Position numbers and translations under genes: made by a program | NCBI RefSeq assembly: GCF_014201355.1 | Contig: NZ_JACHEG010000001.1 | Span: forward strand, 868,001 to 932,000 | Length of the DNA: 64,000 bases | Direction: 5' to 3' | Origin: Aliirhizobium wenxiniae | Lineage (GTDB): Bacteria > Pseudomonadota > Alphaproteobacteria > Rhizobiales > Rhizobiaceae | Notes under the pieces: generated by a model | The model's input: only the letters and a program-made list of their open reading frames with translations | Told to the model about the DNA's origin: nothing | Database searches by the model: none | In this document: one piece after another, positions 9,490-18,665 of the stretch | How the letters are laid out: every line of letters begins with the position of its first letter | How positions within the stretch are numbered: the first letter of the stretch is position 1

Positions 9490-9518
9490 AGCCCCGCCAG
9501 CGGCAAGCTGGCGGGGCT
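9490..9518 (-). terminator. Rho-independent terminator of clpP
   Basis: A perfect 12-bp stem (AGCCCCGCCAGC / GCTGGCGGGGCT) with a 5-nt loop lies 29 bases after the clpP stop; on the minus strand it is followed by TTTTCTG. Confidence 0.9.
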
Positions 9519-9546
9519 CTAAGTTTCAATAATCCGAAGCGCTATC

Positions 9547-10206
9547 TCAGATTTCGCTCTGCGACGTCACGATCTTCGATACCAGACCGTAGGAAACGGC
9601 TTCCTCTGCCGAGAGCCAGTAGTCGCGATCGATATCCTTGGCGATCTTCTCTTCCGTCTGGCCGGTGGCCTTGGCGAAAATCTTGATCAGGCGCTCGTTC
9701 ATCTTGACGATTTCGCGTGCCTGGATCTCGATATCGGATGCCATGCCGCGCGTACCACCGGACGGTTGATGGATAAGGAAACGCGTGTTCGGCAGAGAAA
9801 TGCGACGTTCTTTGGGAGCTGCTGCATAGATCAGCGCGCCTGCGGAAGCCACCCAACCCGTTCCGATCATCCAGACCTTCGGCTTGATGAACTTGATCAT
9901 GTCATGAATGGAATCGCCCGATTCGACATGGCCGCCGGGAGAATTCACATAGATGCGGATATCATCATCACTTGCCGCCGAAAGCGCGACGAGCTGCGTG
10001 TTGACCTTTTGCGCCAGTTCCTGGGTAATCGGACCGTAGATGAAGATCGAGCGCGACTTGAAAAGATTCGCCTCTGTTTCCTTGCCGAGCGGCAATTCCT
10101 TGGTCTTGTCGTCGTTGTCGTCTTCGTCGTTCAGCACAGTCAGTGTCTCCTGCATGGGATTCAGAACATCGGACAAGATGTACCCGAACTTTTCTTTTCG
10201 CGCCAC
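9547..10206 (-). CDS. clpP: ATP-dependent Clp protease proteolytic subunit paralogue
   Basis: Cytosolic serine peptidase of 219 aa that forms the barrel fed by ClpA/ClpX-type ATPases. The catalytic Ser sits in [11 protein letters not shown], where most ClpP proteins read GQAASMGA; His is in [10 protein letters not shown] and Asp in the [11 protein letters not shown] region, so the triad is kept. An acidic [13 protein letters not shown] stretch lies near the N-terminus. This fits one of the extra ClpP copies of rhizobia rather than the one beside tig/clpX/lon. The start is a GTG at 10206; internal ATGs would remove conserved residues. A terminator-like hairpin lies about 180 bp upstream on the same strand. 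Confidence 0.88.
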   Translation of the reverse strand: MARKEKFGYILSDVLNPMQETLTVLNDEDDNDDKTKELPLGKETEANLFKSRSIFIYGPITQELAQKVNTQLVALSAASDDDIRIYVNSPGGHVESGDSIHDMIKFIKPKVWMIGTGWVASAGALIYAAAPKERRISLPNTRFLIHQPSGGTRGMASDIEIQAREIVKMNERLIKIFAKATGQTEEKIAKDIDRDYWLSAEEAVSYGLVSKIVTSQSEI

Positions 10207-10764
10207 CTTGCCCCATATCTTCCGTTAAGTTGTTTGTTTCATTGCACATTCCGCAACAAAACCAAAATCACTTGCGCCATTTGGTATCATCGCGCCCCGC
10301 CTATATCCACACAAAATATTACCCCGAGTTTTACCCCGACCGAACAGGGTAACGTCACGCAGAAATAGGAATGCCAAAATGGAAAAGAAAGGCCCGCTAG
10401 CTAGGCGGGCGATTTCTCTCCAAACAGATTTCGAAGTTTCAATCATCGCGCCGATTTGCCCCCGCGAGTTATCGACGGTTGTGCATCTTGTCGCATTCTC
10501 TCCTTGCGGCTTCGGCGCGGTCAGCAGTGACACACAGGGTCGGTCAGTATTCGGCATCACGGCGCCAGATCCATCGCCGCAGGCGGGCACAAACGCTTTT
10601 CAACGCGAAAGCCTAACGTTTCCGCCAATCGATCCGACTTCGCAATTCAACTGATGAAAGATCATTAGGATCTAAGCACAGCCAGACGAAAGTCTTCTCC
10701 ATAAGCGGGCAGGAGGAATATTTGATGCGGCCACGACAACACTGCTTCGCCGACTGTCAATCGC
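10207..10764. other. Gene-poor stretch upstream of clpP, at the edge of the foreign region
   Basis: No convincing gene. On the minus strand, AAGGAG just precedes an ATG opening a 17-codon frame at about 10456-10510, and this is followed by a terminator-like hairpin, so a leader RNA or small RNA reading toward clpP is possible. The ORFs on both strands here have no recognisable domain. The boundary between backbone and foreign DNA probably lies between here and the next gene. Confidence 0.4.
10381..10410 (-). terminator. Terminator-like hairpin upstream of clpP
   Basis: Stem GCCCGC/GCGGGC with a 7-nt loop, followed on the minus strand by CTTTCTTTTCC. It points the same way as clpP and lies about 180 bp before its start, so it would end a small RNA or act as an attenuator. 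Confidence 0.5.
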
Positions 10765-12237
10765 TCACCGATTTATGGCGGCAATGTTCAATCGATCACG
10801 CACCATCTCGGAAACCGCTGCGGTCACATGAAGCCCGTCTGCCGTCGCAAAACCTCCGACGTACATCGTGCGAGTGGAGACTGTCTTTGCCTTGTTGAGT
10901 CGATACGTACCGATGCCTCCAGCGACACCAGTAAGCTGATCCAAGACGACTGAACTCGGCTCAAGGTTGTCCGCGCCGTAAGGGCCAGAGAGCTGACTGA
11001 TCACAGGGTCACCGATAGACAATGAGCCATTGACGACAGACAAGACCGTGAGAGTTGTACCAATTTGGCTACCAGAAAATGTGCAAACCGTCGATCGCAT
11101 CGCGTCATTAGAGTTTCGTGTAACTATGAACTTACCAATGCGGAACGGGTCAATAATATCAGCCATTTCCATAATAACATCATATCCGGCAAGACCTGAC
11201 CGTATTAGATTGAGGTATAAACGCAACTTCCCATTCGTACCGGAGCCTTCCCAACCGGTCTGGTTGGCGAGCGTTGCCCAGCCATCGGTTGAGGTGTTAT
11301 ATGGCTGCAGTGTCGGCTTGATCATACTTAACGATGGATTGACTAGCCGGCATGCTGCCGCATAATCGGTGTCGCGTAAAGCCATCTGGGCCGGGGTATC
11401 ACCAGTCGCCAAATCATTGGTACCATACCCCTGCCAAACGTGAGAAACATGCGGCAAGATCTCGTCACGGTACTTTCTCGATGCAGCCATTAGATGCCCC
11501 AGCAATGAGCCTGCGTTCGCAATGCTTGTGTATCCCATGAGCCGACCAACGCTCCGTGGCCCTAATCCAGTATCGCCGCTGTAATCGGTGCGGCCTTCTT
11601 GACCACCTTCGATACTGCTAGACCCGACAAAAAGAACGCTTGGCTTACACGTCATGGCCAGGACGGCGCGGGGAAACACGGTAATAACATTCGCTGGCGC
11701 GGATGTGCCTTGTGTAGGATCGAAAGGAGTGCCTGTGCCACTCAGGTAGCCATCAAGGGGATGGGCGCAATAGTCGCTCTGAAACTGTGTATAAACAGGA
11801 CCGTTATCATTTTTTTGCAGGATATTTACAAGCACCTCGTCGCCGTCACGTATATCTACAGTCGGGAAGTGCAGATACTTATTTCCATTGGGGAGAATCG
11901 TTTCTCCTTCCGCGTTGACAGACTCCGCACCGTCCCTGAGCCGCCGAATAGACGCCTTGATAGTCCCCGCTCCCCACGCAGCCTCAGTGTTAAGAACGTC
12001 ATTGCTGAAGTTACCAAACATCAACTGGACACCTGAGCGGGCGTTATCGCGGATAGCGTGATAGGATGTAGAGGCAACCCATTTTTTTGAGGCGGCCGCA
12101 GAGTGACTGTTATTGTGTCTGCATCTGGTTGCAATGTTACCGAAATAAGCAACCGGAGGATCTTCGGCTCGGGCCTTGGACGCAAGTAAAGTAGCTAAGA
12201 TAGAAGTGAAAAATCGCCGTCTGTCGATAATCAGCAT
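10765..12237 (-). CDS. Exported SGNH/GDSL-type hydrolase
   Basis: Putative esterase or deacylase of 490 aa. The N-terminus (DRRRFFTSILATLLASKARA) looks like a twin-arginine signal, so the protein probably acts in the periplasm or outside. SGNH blocks are present: GSSS with the nucleophile at 205-208, a conserved Gly in AGSLLG near 242-247, GTND at 272-275 and DGLH at 467-470. Between the last two blocks lies a Gly/Tyr-rich insert (about 375-460) of unknown role. The acyltransferase genes that follow upstream suggest a role in removing or transferring acyl groups on a surface glycan. The ATG at 12237 is preferred over a GTG four codons earlier. Confidence 0.75.
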   Translation of the reverse strand: MLIIDRRRFFTSILATLLASKARAEDPPVAYFGNIATRCRHNNSHSAAASKKWVASTSYHAIRDNARSGVQLMFGNFSNDVLNTEAAWGAGTIKASIRRLRDGAESVNAEGETILPNGNKYLHFPTVDIRDGDEVLVNILQKNDNGPVYTQFQSDYCAHPLDGYLSGTGTPFDPTQGTSAPANVITVFPRAVLAMTCKPSVLFVGSSSIEGGQEGRTDYSGDTGLGPRSVGRLMGYTSIANAGSLLGHLMAASRKYRDEILPHVSHVWQGYGTNDLATGDTPAQMALRDTDYAAACRLVNPSLSMIKPTLQPYNTSTDGWATLANQTGWEGSGTNGKLRLYLNLIRSGLAGYDVIMEMADIIDPFRIGKFIVTRNSNDAMRSTVCTFSGSQIGTTLTVLSVVNGSLSIGDPVISQLSGPYGADNLEPSSVVLDQLTGVAGGIGTYRLNKAKTVSTRTMYVGGFATADGLHVTAAVSEMVRDRLNIAAINR

Positions 12238-12632
12238 GAAATTTCCCACACAGCAAGGTCGTCAGCTCTGCGAAAGCTGTTCATCTCAAAGGTGAGGAAA
12301 CAGCACCCAACACCGCCAAAGCTCTTCAGTCTTACAGCGAAAATTAGCGCTTCGATCTGTTTGTCGCTAGCTCGATAACACTGCTAGTGCCACCAATCTG
12401 ACGTGTCATTCGGGTGCAGAGGCCCGCCCCTCGTTCAAGGAATCCGGGCGGCGATGAAACGTAAACCAACTCGCACATTGAAAGCCGGGTGCCGAGCGTA
12501 TCAATCGACCAGCTTGCAGTCGGCCGCAAGATGGACGCCAAACAATTCAATCCCCCAAGCAGCATTTTTATCTGCGCAGTCCTTTTTCCCAAACGACAAA
12601 AACACTCGACATGATAATTGGCTCACTGAGAT
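12238..12632. other. AT-rich intergenic stretch, no gene seen
   Basis: Separates the SGNH hydrolase and the polymerase-like gene, both on the minus strand. It presumably holds the hydrolase promoter; no hairpin, repeat or short gene with a good ribosome site was found. Confidence 0.4.
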
Positions 12633-13904
12633 TTATAGCCCTTGACTGCTTGCGCCAGCCGCCGTTCGACCCAATCTCTTCATCTTCTCTCGCCGGTAAC
12701 GCCTCAAATCGACAGGGATATGTTTTATATTTGCCTGTTCATGCAACCAAAAGCCGAAGATGATCGAAAAGGTTACGGTTCCTCCTGAGGATATTACCTG
12801 GGGAGAAATTACACATGAGGCAACCAAAACGCACCCACTAAGAAGTAATGGCACGCGATAGGCCGCTCGAGCGTAGCCAACCGGTTGGCTGACTATGTGA
12901 CTAGCAAAAATCAGCAATACCATGCCGGCAAGGCCCCAATCCAGCATCACCCCAATCACACCGAGATCGCTCGCCGCAAAGTAGTCTTGGCCTAGCAGTA
13001 TCCATGCCCTTTCGGCGCTAGCCGGAATACCAGCTCCAAAAATCGGATTACGTTCGATGAAATCTCGAGCAACCTCATACTCCATCATCCTGAAACGACC
13101 GGATGAATCACTTCGAAAAACAGCGTAGGGGTTCCAGCTTCCATCTATGAAACCATAGAAATTAAACAAGATCGCCGCCGCCAAAAGCAGCAAACAGATC
13201 CGCCTAATTATTATAAGATCCCTACTGAATATCAAAAATAGCATGGTGACCAGCAAAACCATGACTATGAATACGCGTGATAAACTCATCAAAATCGACG
13301 CAAGAAGTATCAGAGCCATAAGGCTATTGATCACCCCACCGATCGTCTTGGCGCGAAACAGCCAGTAGAAATAGGCCAGTGTTGCGGCACCGCCGTACAT
13401 AAAAAGGCGTTCTCCACGCTCAATATCAGTAAGGACCATGTTTCCGAACAGATATCTTGGAACTGCTCCGCTCACATAAAAAAAAGCCAAAAAGAAATAC
13501 AGCAGCGAATAAATTGTCGCGTATCTAAACAAAATCTTTAGAACATACTCCCTATGCCCGTGCAGGCTCGCCAAATAGAATATTATACAAGCACAAAGAT
13601 TAACATACTGGAATGCTGAGTTAAAATTCACCGCCACGCGGGAATGGGCGGAAAAATTATAGATCTGACCAAAAATCAGAAGCAACATCGAGGCCGCCGC
13701 AACTATTACACCAAGCCTCAGAGTCACGAGCGCTATAATTGTGTAGGACAATATTATAGCCGCGATCGAAGCGAGCAGCAGAGATTGGATCGCATCGAAA
13801 TTGACGATCCTGTAAATCCTAGACGTGAAAAATAGATCGGAAACGAAAAAAGCGTGCAGCAATGGCTTATGGATGAACGGCAGCGATCCTTTCGGAGAAT
13901 GCAT
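12633..13904 (-). CDS. O-antigen/EPS polymerase- or ligase-like membrane protein, copy A
   Basis: Very hydrophobic protein of 423 aa with about 10-12 membrane spans and one large loop (residues about 255-325). The architecture is that of Wzy/WaaL/ExoQ-type glycan polymerases and ligases, where the loop carries catalytic residues; here it has GRFRMMEYEVARDFIERNP and GAGIPAS. It is clearly related to the protein at 16478-17764 (shared SRIYR, YFYWL, SLSRVF and SDLG..G...D.GL.G blocks). Start: ATG at 13904 with GGGAG upstream, or a GTG at 13934. It lies 10 to 40 bp after an acyltransferase gene on the same strand, so the two are probably cotranscribed. Base composition is lower in G+C than the backbone. 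Confidence 0.7.
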   Translation of the reverse strand: MHSPKGSLPFIHKPLLHAFFVSDLFFTSRIYRIVNFDAIQSLLLASIAAIILSYTIIALVTLRLGVIVAAASMLLLIFGQIYNFSAHSRVAVNFNSAFQYVNLCACIIFYLASLHGHREYVLKILFRYATIYSLLYFFLAFFYVSGAVPRYLFGNMVLTDIERGERLFMYGGAATLAYFYWLFRAKTIGGVINSLMALILLASILMSLSRVFIVMVLLVTMLFLIFSRDLIIIRRICLLLLAAAILFNFYGFIDGSWNPYAVFRSDSSGRFRMMEYEVARDFIERNPIFGAGIPASAERAWILLGQDYFAASDLGVIGVMLDWGLAGMVLLIFASHIVSQPVGYARAAYRVPLLLSGCVLVASCVISPQVISSGGTVTFSIIFGFWLHEQANIKHIPVDLRRYRREKMKRLGRTAAGASSQGL

Positions 13905-13943
13905 GCTGCGTTTTGCTCCCGACCCTAAAGACACAATCTGATC

Positions 13944-14996
13944 CTAAGCAGTTCTGGGTGAGACTCGAGGTGAAGATGGCCAAAGGGACAATCTAATCAT
14001 ATTTGAGACCCGGTTGATGGGCTGTTCAATCACCCTGTGCGCCACCAGCGCAAACAAGATAGACGCAACGATGCCCACAATCCCAAAACTCAACGCCCCA
14101 ACAATGCCATTTACCGGAAAAAGTGCGCGATCAACCACTCTAAAGCCCATAGCTACGCCAGCGAGGACAAACGGATGCGACAGAAACAGAGTGTATGTGC
14201 AATCCGCAACGGACTTGAGTAGGCCGTCTGCCTTTGAGATCCGATTACTCAAGATTGAGAGTCCAACCAACAAGACGGCCGAAGGCACACCGTAGATGAG
14301 ACCACGCGGTTCGAGAGCCGGGAGAAACAAACCAGCAGCGATCAATCCTCCCCCCCCGAGCACCGCAGAAAGGGAGCCGACTGTCAGTGAATGAGCAATT
14401 TTTCTGTAAGTTATTCTAGCCCAAATCCCAAACAGGAAGCACAACAACATTGAACCTGTATAGAATTTGATAACAGCACTTTCTGACGGCGCAATCAATC
14501 CGATGGTAAAGGATAACACGATGAACATCGTAAGCAGCGCAAGCCTCAACCTAGGCCCATCAACCATCAAAGAAATCGCGAAAATAAAACTGAAATAAAT
14601 CTCATAATTTAATGTCCAAGCTTGCAAGAGCAATGGATTTATTTGGTTAAAGTCATTGAGATAGGGGATAAATAGATAGCTGTATACAATGTGCTCTGGG
14701 GAGAGAGAGATTCTAGGAGTCAGCGACGGAGCAACAATTGCCAGGCAGACGAGCACGGATGTGTAAAGCCAATAGAGCGGGACCAATCTAAGAAACCGCA
14801 CGGCGAGAAATTTAACTATTGGCTTGGGGTTCGAAGTCCCCCACAAAAGAAAGCCGCTGATAACGAAGAAAATTGCAGATCCGATACCGTTCAGATCAAC
14901 CTTGCCCAAGGCGTGAAAATATTCAAATCCACCAAGATGACCGTAGACGACGAGCAGGGCAGCAACCGCTCTCAGATAGTGCAAAAGTACAATCAT
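13944..14996 (-). CDS. Acyltransferase 3 family membrane protein (ExoZ/OafA-like), copy 1
   Basis: Inner-membrane O-acyltransferase of 350 aa with about 10 spans. It starts with HYLRAVAALLVVYGHLGG, the family opening with the essential His, and continues FFVISGFLLWG and AVRFLRLVPLYWLYT, both family signatures. Such enzymes move acetyl or other acyl groups from the cytosol to sugars at the periplasmic face. The start at 14996 is the family start; the gene follows another acyltransferase by 7 bp and precedes the polymerase-like gene, making a minus-strand operon. The C-terminal region is short, with no SGNH domain; the exported SGNH protein nearby might supply that function separately. Confidence 0.85.
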   Translation of the reverse strand: MIVLLHYLRAVAALLVVYGHLGGFEYFHALGKVDLNGIGSAIFFVISGFLLWGTSNPKPIVKFLAVRFLRLVPLYWLYTSVLVCLAIVAPSLTPRISLSPEHIVYSYLFIPYLNDFNQINPLLLQAWTLNYEIYFSFIFAISLMVDGPRLRLALLTMFIVLSFTIGLIAPSESAVIKFYTGSMLLCFLFGIWARITYRKIAHSLTVGSLSAVLGGGGLIAAGLFLPALEPRGLIYGVPSAVLLVGLSILSNRISKADGLLKSVADCTYTLFLSHPFVLAGVAMGFRVVDRALFPVNGIVGALSFGIVGIVASILFALVAHRVIEQPINRVSNMIRLSLWPSSPRVSPRTA

Positions 14997-15003
14997 TATA
15001 CAC

Positions 15004-16152
15004 CTACGTCGATTGCTCAACAACAACGGAAGAGTGACGCGAGGCTGAAAGACGCTTGAACCGCGATCGGACCTTGTTGGCCGGCCGCTCGACGATGAAG
15101 TACGAGCATAAGGCAAGAGCGATAGTCATAATCAGCTCGGCAGAACTTTGCGAATACGTAGGAAGGGAATGAATAAATGAAGAAAAGAGGTACATCACGC
15201 CGCCGTGCCAGACGTAAAGGGAATAACTAAGGACACCAATCCAGACCATTAGCGTTGAATTTAACAAGTAGTTAGCAATCGGTATGGTTCGGGCAAAAAT
15301 GACAGCCGATATCAACGGAATGAGTGCGAGTCCTTGAATTGAAAAACGCCAAGTCATCTGAAAGTAGTCATCGCGGATAGCAAAGGATCCCAACAAAACG
15401 AAAGCGGCGGCTGCGACAGCGAACCGCCCGCTAATAAATTGAATGAGCCTGCGCCCCGCTTTGATATCGGCGCAACATGCTAAAATCATGCCGTAAGCGA
15501 TACTATCGAAGCGAGTTTCCGAACGCCAATATATATGAAGTGTGCCCTCAATCCCGGGCCAAAGCTCGACATACAAAAGCCTGAGAAATAGCGAAAAGAC
15601 ACAAACGGCCACAGCAAAAATAAGTATTTTTCTAGCATCTCCCCGAAGGAAGAATATTACTATGGGAGCGACTAGATAGAAGTGCTCTTCCACCGACAGA
15701 GACCAAAACAGTCCGATCGGGAGCGTATGCCCTCCCCCGTCTGTAAATACAGCCAAGTAATTAACAAAATAAAAGAACACCGCCAAAGGGTCAATGATAT
15801 CAACATGTTGCTGCCGGACAATCGCCACCAACCACACGACGGCTACATAGGTTATCAAGACAGGGTAGAGGCGAATAAATCGCCTTCCATAGAATGCAGA
15901 AAGACTCACATTATTTGAATATCTGTATTCAGCGAGTAGAAGTCTCGTAATCAAAAAACCACTAATAAAGAAAAAAGTCTTCAAACCGAATGCACTAATC
16001 CCCACTAAAGAAGCAGGAAGCAGCATATGCCCAAGTATCACTAATATAATACTACAAGCTCTGACGCCATCCAGAGATGGCACGATCCCCGCACGTGATG
16101 ACCAGTGCTCGAGCGGCAAGGAAGACTGGCTTGTACGTTGTATTGATGTCAT
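15004..16152 (-). CDS. Acyltransferase 3 family membrane protein (OafA/YrhL-like), copy 2
   Basis: Second O-acyltransferase of 382 aa, about 10 spans. Signatures: PSLDGVRACSIILVILGHM with the conserved His (about residues 25-43), FFFISGFLITRLLL, GRRFIRLYPVLITY and FWSLSVEEHFYL, all typical of the OafA branch; the C-terminus ends in a basic tail (SRFKRLSASRHSS). The substrate is unknown. The start at 16152 has AAGGGCGGG upstream. It is the first gene of a minus-strand operon with another acyltransferase and a polymerase-like gene. Confidence 0.87.
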   Translation of the reverse strand: MTSIQRTSQSSLPLEHWSSRAGIVPSLDGVRACSIILVILGHMLLPASLVGISAFGLKTFFFISGFLITRLLLAEYRYSNNVSLSAFYGRRFIRLYPVLITYVAVVWLVAIVRQQHVDIIDPLAVFFYFVNYLAVFTDGGGHTLPIGLFWSLSVEEHFYLVAPIVIFFLRGDARKILIFAVAVCVFSLFLRLLYVELWPGIEGTLHIYWRSETRFDSIAYGMILACCADIKAGRRLIQFISGRFAVAAAAFVLLGSFAIRDDYFQMTWRFSIQGLALIPLISAVIFARTIPIANYLLNSTLMVWIGVLSYSLYVWHGGVMYLFSSFIHSLPTYSQSSAELIMTIALALCSYFIVERPANKVRSRFKRLSASRHSSVVVEQST

Positions 16153-16477
16153 ATCACCCGCCCTTAAGTCACGGCCTCTATAGCAGGAGAAATCCCGAAA
16201 AAAAGCCAATAATAAATTCTTGATTAATCCTCAAAACGAAACTGGCCCACGAGTCTACGACTACATTTTCACGCATAAAATAGAATTCTTGATTATTCAC
16301 CCTAGTTACTTCAGAAAATCACTCCGGCTTAACCGAATGCAAGCATGTGTGCATTTTTTCGCACTAATGATATAGCGAACCGATCGATATATGCCGGCAG
16401 AACCACATCGACACGGGAAACGAGACCTATGACAACGCCTCAACTTCACATGGCACCCTAAGAGATAATTGAACGGC
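16153..16477. other. AT-rich divergent promoter region
   Basis: Separates the minus-strand acyltransferase operon from the plus-strand polymerase-like gene and must hold both promoters. A 12-base direct repeat AATTCTTGATTA occurs at 16215-16226 and 16284-16295. No gene was found. Confidence 0.4.
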
Positions 16478-17764
16478 ATGAGATCAGGGAAGGCAAAGAG
16501 GCTCGGCGACCCATTACAGGAGATGGAGTTTGCCATTCATCGGTTACTCATTAACGTCTTGCTGCTGATTGATATCGTCTATTCGTCCAGGATCTATCGT
16601 ACCGTTGGCGATTTCATGCAGCCCGCGCTTCTTGGTTCCGCCGCCTTAATTATATTGATCTACACGTTCTACACGCTGATCCGCGCCAGTCTCTTCCCGG
16701 TCCTATTCGGCGCGATATTTATGGCCTTGATTATTTATCAGATAACCGTTTTCTCAGACCGCGCGATGATACCTTTTCAGTTTAATGTATTTTTCCAATT
16801 CATGTGGGTTTTAGCGCTTATCCCTTTCTATGCTTGGACGATCTCGGGTCACAGGACCTACCTCTTGGATCGCGTGGTTTTTTTCTCAACCAGCTACTGT
16901 GGTCTATATATAATTCTCTCTCTTGGGCAGATGAGCGGAACACTTCCTTACGGAATATTATCCGCGATAACGTCTGACTTCGACGACCGCGGAACACGCG
17001 TTTTCCTTTATCTATCGACTGCAAGCATTGCGTACTTCTATTGGCTCGCTCAATTTAAAAAAAGACGCCGCTTAAAGAATTTATTTTTTCTTACGGCATG
17101 TACAATGGCAATTTCGCTATCTTTGTCTCGTGTATTTATGTTGATAATATTCTGCCTTTCCATTCTATATTTCATAAATGTGCGGGCGTGGGTAGTGTCA
17201 CATTTTTCGCGAGGGATTTTTGTAGTCGTGACGGCATACATTTTCTCGGGGCTGCTCTGGTCATCATTCAATCCGTTCGGTGTCTTTGCTACAGACGCAT
17301 CCGGATCTTATCGCGCCTATGAATACGTCGTGGTTCGGCGGGAGATATTTAATGAGCCATTAAGTGGTTTCGGCGTGCCACCCGACACGAAGTTCGCGAA
17401 GCCGTTCCTAGGCGAGCAAGATATATTTCCCAGCGATTTGGGAGCGCTCGGCGCATGGTTTGATCTCGGCCTCTTTGGTTTGATCCTTTTCATTTACTGC
17501 ATATGGAGGTGCTCTGAGCCAATCCATTTGCTAGAGGAAAAATATGGATGGCCCCTACTGCTCAGCGGCAGCATGATGACCGCTTACGGTGGAATCTCTC
17601 CACTCGCCATGTCAGCTCCTGGCGGCGCAACGTTAACGGCACTTATATTTGGAGTAGGCATGGGTAGCCGCATTATAGCGCTAAGAAAAAGAAAGCCTTC
17701 AGGAAACAAACTCGCTGGAGAGGTGTTATCGCGCGGTGAGTTACCCCACGAATTTCCGAAGTAA
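16478..17764 (+). CDS. O-antigen/EPS polymerase- or ligase-like membrane protein, copy B
   Basis: Membrane protein of 428 aa with about 10-12 hydrophobic segments and a large loop around residues 265-325, as in Wzy/WaaL-type enzymes. It is a diverged paralogue of the protein at 12633-13904: SSRIYRTV, IAYFYWLAQ, SLSRVF, GFGVP and DLGALGAWFDLGLFGL align in order. Repeat-unit polymerisation or ligation of a surface glycan is inferred from architecture only. The start is taken at ATG 16478; a TTG three codons earlier and an ATG at 16523 whose AGGAG is too close are less likely. It is transcribed divergently from the acyltransferase operon. Confidence 0.7.
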   Translation: MRSGKAKRLGDPLQEMEFAIHRLLINVLLLIDIVYSSRIYRTVGDFMQPALLGSAALIILIYTFYTLIRASLFPVLFGAIFMALIIYQITVFSDRAMIPFQFNVFFQFMWVLALIPFYAWTISGHRTYLLDRVVFFSTSYCGLYIILSLGQMSGTLPYGILSAITSDFDDRGTRVFLYLSTASIAYFYWLAQFKKRRRLKNLFFLTACTMAISLSLSRVFMLIIFCLSILYFINVRAWVVSHFSRGIFVVVTAYIFSGLLWSSFNPFGVFATDASGSYRAYEYVVVRREIFNEPLSGFGVPPDTKFAKPFLGEQDIFPSDLGALGAWFDLGLFGLILFIYCIWRCSEPIHLLEEKYGWPLLLSGSMMTAYGGISPLAMSAPGGATLTALIFGVGMGSRIIALRKRKPSGNKLAGEVLSRGELPHEFPK

Positions 17765-17923
17765 ACTCCTCAAATTATGTCGAGACGAACGTCGCGGAAA
17801 TTCACGTACCTGATATGCGTGGAAGAACTCCGACGTCAGCCTGCCGAAACCAGGTGAATAGAACACATCCAAAATATACGCCCCAATGCTAGACAAGGTG
17901 TTGCTCAAGCTTCAAGATAATTA

Positions 17924-18217
17924 TTGCTTGTAGGAAACACGCGCATCCCAGTGTCAAAATGCGAAATTTGTGGTGATCAAATCGTGCTAAATAGAACACG
18001 CAAATTAATCTTCGGCATCAGAGACATCATTAGCTTGTGGTCAGATGGTCCGCGAGAAGAGTGGAAAACGGATTTTGTAAGAAATCCGGTAGAACTTGTA
18101 GATGGAGAATGGACGGCAGGCTTCGTGGCTTACAGAATAATTAATGGTGAGAAACAATTTCGCAGAGCCACCGAAGATGAAAAGCAGGATCTGATCGCGA
18201 TGAGAATGACGCCGTAA
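17924..18217 (+). CDS. Small hypothetical protein, member 1 of a local family
   Basis: Reads 97 aa from a TTG; a true start is not clear and no strong ribosome site is seen. The N-terminal part has a CEIC pair. The C-terminal third (YRIINGEKQFRRATEDEK) matches a pattern shared with the ORFs at 18294 and 20200: a Gly in a basic context, an aromatic or Phe, Arg, then T..E. The family is not one I can name. It sits between surface-glycan genes in AT-rich DNA. Confidence 0.5.
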   Translation: MLVGNTRIPVSKCEICGDQIVLNRTRKLIFGIRDIISLWSDGPREEWKTDFVRNPVELVDGEWTAGFVAYRIINGEKQFRRATEDEKQDLIAMRMTP

Positions 18218-18293
18218 ATGCATAGCAACTTCGCATTATGGAATGTTTGGATACAACCACCCAGCAGAGCACAACTGAACTAATGGGCAAACC

Positions 18294-18509
18294 ATGACAT
18301 TTCGCATACCGTCCCCGGCTGAGGTTTTCTTCACGATCATAGATATCTATCGGCAAGTCTTTGAATCTCATTGGCAAGCGATAGATGACGATCGGCCGGA
18401 GAGACCAACCACTTTTCGCATGCGCCGCTGGCGCAATGGAAAGTTTGAATACCGGGAATGCACAAAGGAGGAAGAGGTAGAAGCGTCTTGGAACAAGATG
18501 GGGCCATAA
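18294..18509 (+). CDS. Small hypothetical protein, member 2 of a local family
   Basis: 71 aa from ATG 18294. The second half (MRRWRNGKFEYRECTKEEEVE) is a charged segment with the same pattern as its neighbours at 17924 and 20200. The first half is more hydrophobic (VFFTIIDIYRQVF) but too short for a firm membrane span. No known domain. It may be a small regulator or an accessory of the adjacent glycan genes, which is guesswork. Confidence 0.5.
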   Translation: MTFRIPSPAEVFFTIIDIYRQVFESHWQAIDDDRPERPTTFRMRRWRNGKFEYRECTKEEEVEASWNKMGP

Positions 18510-18665
18510 TCAAGCCTGCCAATACTACCGCTTATCCTTGCTTTTTACGAATTAAATAAGATGTGATGCGAGCCGACATCCCCTAAATTCGCACAACCAG
18601 CTGGAGACAAGCCGATTTCCCAGCGTCAAAATTCCATGCAAATTGATTGCTTTGAGGTATATCCG

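Noticed and set aside
10320..10348. TACCCCGA repeats resembling integrase arm sites
   Set aside because: They sit in the clpP upstream region, outside the likely foreign DNA, and are only loosely similar to the pair near the integrase.
10379..10654. Plus-strand frame of 91 codons
   Set aside because: No ribosome site, no domain, and it starts on top of a minus-strand terminator-like hairpin.
14828..14840. GGTTCGAAGTCCC resembling a tRNA T-arm
   Set aside because: It lies inside an acyltransferase coding sequence and no acceptor or anticodon stem can be drawn around it.
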